Source: Flavilitoribacter nigricans DSM 23189 = NBRC 102662 (lineage in GTDB: Bacteria; Bacteroidota; Bacteroidia; Chitinophagales; Saprospiraceae). Taken from it: DNA of 64,000 nucleotides. Positions 62,177 to 64,000 of the stretch are shown here, piece by piece (position 1 is the stretch's first letter; the number at the start of each line of letters is the position of its first letter). The notes under the pieces were generated by a model. The model did not search any database. It was not told the origin of the DNA and saw only the letters and a list, made by a program, of their open reading frames with translations. The stretch lies in NCBI RefSeq assembly GCF_002646595.1, contig NZ_PDUD01000054.1:1-64000 (forward strand). Reading direction: 5' to 3'. Position numbers and translations under genes: made by a program.

Positions 62177-63451
62177 TTAAAATTTTAGCTTTTCTTTTAT
62201 TGATTTGACAATTAGTTCTGAACAACTTTCTCCATTTTCAGTAAGTAACTCTAAAACCTGCTTCCGTTTTTCTATAATTGCCTTATCTTCATCATTTTTT
62301 AATATTCGCTCTATTATATTTTTGAGTTCTTCTCTATCTTTTACCTGATAATGAGCATCTAGGCATATCTCTCCAAACTTATTGAATTGCGGATTTGTTT
62401 TCCCTTCACTTTTTGTGAAGACCACAGGTTTACCTACAGCAAAATATTCAGAAAGAAACGAAACGCTGTCGTGTACCAATAAATCTGATTTCACGAAATC
62501 TTTAATGTAGTCTCCCTCGCTATAGGATAAGTTTTCTCGCTCTTTCCATAAATTATAGTATTCATCTGTTCTTTGCTTGCCCCACACATTACTTTTATAT
62601 AAGGTACGCTTTAGAAAAGGATGAGGCCTGAATATGACTTCAACTGCTCCTTTTTTACTAGCAGCTAGTTCTAGAAAAAAATTATAATAATCCAGAAAAC
62701 AGGAACGTGTCAATAAGTTGCTTGCTCCTGGAATCGTCCAATGAGGAGCCCAAATAATAACCTTTTTATGCACATGGTCTATATTTCTCTTCTCTTGAGA
62801 AATTTGATCAATTGTTGGATAACCCACCACTTCAACGTTTTCGCCTTTATTCATTGCGTAAATCTCAGCTAAACGTTTATGAATGTTAGATTCATAAAAA
62901 TTTATCCAAGTATATTGCTGAAAAGGACTATTGAATGCTAATTCTGTCAAATCGTCAGATCTAATTGAATAGGGTACGTAACAGGTTAATGTTTCTAGAT
63001 TTGCTTCTATTAAATATTCTTTTTTAGTTATTGAATGCGGGTTAGAGAAGAAAATAATATGAGCTCTTAGTTCTTTTTTTATATCAATCCAAGAATGCGT
63101 CTCCTCATTCCAAGCATCTATGAAATTGTAACCATTATCTTTACATAACTTTTTAGCCTTTCTACGTTCTACCAACATTTCTGCCTCATTTCCACCTGTA
63201 TAGGGGCAAATTAACACCATCGGGAAAAATCTACTTTCTTTGAGAAAAGCTCTATATACACTATCATATTTCCAATTTGAGCTTAGCAGTAAAATAAAAA
63301 TGACCCTTACTTTATGTACATTTTTTATTTTCTTCAGCTCTTTCCTATGATAGTAACTTGCTAAATAAAAGCGTAGCTCATGCCTCTTATTTCTATATAA
63401 TTTTACAATTTTAGCCAATCCTATTTGAGCCAAAAATCTAGATAATTGCAT
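62177..63451 (-). CDS. CDP-glycerol glycerophosphotransferase-like protein
   Basis: The 424-residue protein has the GT-B signature of the TagB/TagF family in its second half: IIWAPHWTIPGASN (about 237-250), EVIFRPHPFLKRTLY and LLVHDSVSFLSEYFAVGKPVVF. These enzymes transfer polyol phosphate from CDP-polyol; no CDP-glycerol synthesis gene is in the window. Many Bacteroidota polysaccharide loci contain such proteins, with unknown donor. It lies 80 bases upstream of the aldolase-fusion gene and 42 bases downstream of the aminotransferase. Confidence 0.75.
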   Translation of the reverse strand: MQLSRFLAQIGLAKIVKLYRNKRHELRFYLASYYHRKELKKIKNVHKVRVIFILLLSSNWKYDSVYRAFLKESRFFPMVLICPYTGGNEAEMLVERRKAKKLCKDNGYNFIDAWNEETHSWIDIKKELRAHIIFFSNPHSITKKEYLIEANLETLTCYVPYSIRSDDLTELAFNSPFQQYTWINFYESNIHKRLAEIYAMNKGENVEVVGYPTIDQISQEKRNIDHVHKKVIIWAPHWTIPGASNLLTRSCFLDYYNFFLELAASKKGAVEVIFRPHPFLKRTLYKSNVWGKQRTDEYYNLWKERENLSYSEGDYIKDFVKSDLLVHDSVSFLSEYFAVGKPVVFTKSEGKTNPQFNKFGEICLDAHYQVKDREELKNIIERILKNDEDKAIIEKRKQVLELLTENGESCSELIVKSIKEKLKF

Positions 63452-63493
63452 AAGGCTTCCTTAAGAACTTAAAGTTCTTTGATTCATTGATTT

Positions 63494-64000
63494 CTACTTA
63501 AAGAATTCCGAAATAGTATTTGATACCATTCCAATTTGTTCAACACTCATTCCAGGCCAGATTGGCAAACTTAAACTAGTATTAGATAGTTCTTCCGCTA
63601 TAGGGAAATCGCCTAATTTGTGTTTTAAATTCTTGTAAGCATTCTGTAAATGTGGTGGTATAGGGTAGTGGATTAAAGTGCTAATCCCTTTTGTCTGTAG
63701 GAAATCCTTTAATTCATCTCTATATCTCGTCCTAATGACGTATAAATGATAGACATGTTCCGCATCAGGATGGGTTTTGGGCGTTATTATTTCACTTTCT
63801 TCAGCCAGATAATTGTCATATAACCCCGCAATTTCTTGGCGCTGTTTGTTCCAGCGACTTATGTTTTTCAATTTTATAGATAGGAATGCTGCTTGTAGTT
63901 CGTCAAGTCGCATGTTATATCCTAATTTTTCATTCTGATATTTCTCTTTTGAACCATAATTCCTTAGCATTTGGGCGCATTCATAGAGTTCTTTGTTATC
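63494..64000 (-). CDS. DegT/DnrJ/EryC1-family aminotransferase, 3' part only
   Basis: The frame runs off the window at 64000; the visible 168 residues are the C-terminal half of a sugar aminotransferase. DNKELYECAQMLRNYGSKEK is followed by GYNMRLDELQAAFLSIKL, the strand-helix that places the substrate loop, and by HVYHLYVIRTRYRDELKDFL, TLIHYPIPPH and LSLPIWPGM, all normal for the family. The PLP lysine lies upstream, outside the window. It is the second DegT-type gene of the locus and probably works on a different keto sugar than the copy at 36637. Confidence 0.9.
   Translation of the reverse strand, partial: DNKELYECAQMLRNYGSKEKYQNEKLGYNMRLDELQAAFLSIKLKNISRWNKQRQEIAGLYDNYLAEESEIITPKTHPDAEHVYHLYVIRTRYRDELKDFLQTKGISTLIHYPIPPHLQNAYKNLKHKLGDFPIAEELSNTSLSLPIWPGMSVEQIGMVSNTISEFFK

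Noticed and set aside
1-64000. CRISPR arrays, tRNA or rRNA genes
   Set aside because: No regularly spaced direct repeats or tRNA/rRNA-like sequence were noticed by eye. A dedicated search (for example tRNAscan or a repeat finder) was not possible here.

Overview
The window looks like a chromosome segment of a marine or environmental Bacteroidota, most like the Saprospiria/Lewinella group. The evidence is a SusC/SusD pair, a type IX secretion protease of the PorU2 type, lipoproteins with Bacteroidota-style lipoboxes, ASPIC/UnbV-VCBS proteins, and a few TAnnTTTG promoter -7 boxes. The genus is not resolved from sequence alone. No rRNA, tRNA or CRISPR was seen.

Region A (1-16043, all genes on the minus strand after an IS3-type transposase tail at 1-84) is a nutrient-uptake or surface-scavenging locus. 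In transcription order it holds SusC, SusD, a 1,100-residue VCBS/ASPIC lipoprotein, a vanadium-haloperoxidase-like (PAP2 fold) lipoprotein, a CRTAC1-type VCBS protein, an exported alpha/beta-hydrolase, a GH130-type lipoprotein and a cytosolic HEAT-repeat protein. A strong hairpin and a promoter -7 box separate susCD from the VCBS gene.

Region B (16588-23040, plus strand) holds a NodB-like deacetylase-family protein and the large PorU2-like C25 peptidase.

Region C (23048-30415) is a mixed-strand set of surface-glycan genes: three glycosyltransferases, two methyltransferases, a Wzx-type flippase, a ParB/sulfiredoxin-fold protein and WbqC. Two head-to-head gene pairs have almost no intergenic space.

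Region D (30528-64000, all minus) is a long polysaccharide biosynthesis locus, read from 64000 downward. It encodes a CMP-sugar branch (DRE-TIM aldolase fused to an MptE-like domain, HAD phosphatase, cytidylyltransferase), a second flippase, glycosyltransferases, a MurA/MurB pair, two sulfotransferases, an EpsG-like polymerase, two paralogous NodB-like deacetylases, and an FkbM methyltransferase. These are followed by an initiating sugar transferase and a module combining bacillosamine-type enzymes (FlaA1/PglF-like dehydratase, DegT aminotransferase, PglD-like acyltransferase, PglC-like transferase) with an ACP, a KAS III and a short-chain reductase. The proposed product is a sulfated, acylated, acidic polysaccharide begun on a bacillosamine-like sugar; this is inference. 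Base composition drops sharply from about 50-57% GC to 23-33% GC inside the sugar transferase gene near 42.06 kb, so the upstream (42-64 kb) part looks like an exchanged, serotype-specific block.

Most unusual are the aldolase-fusion/CMP-sugar cassette, the MurA/MurB pair between sulfotransferases, the ketosynthase/ACP module attached to bacillosamine enzymes, and the heavy use of TTG start codons in the glycan genes.
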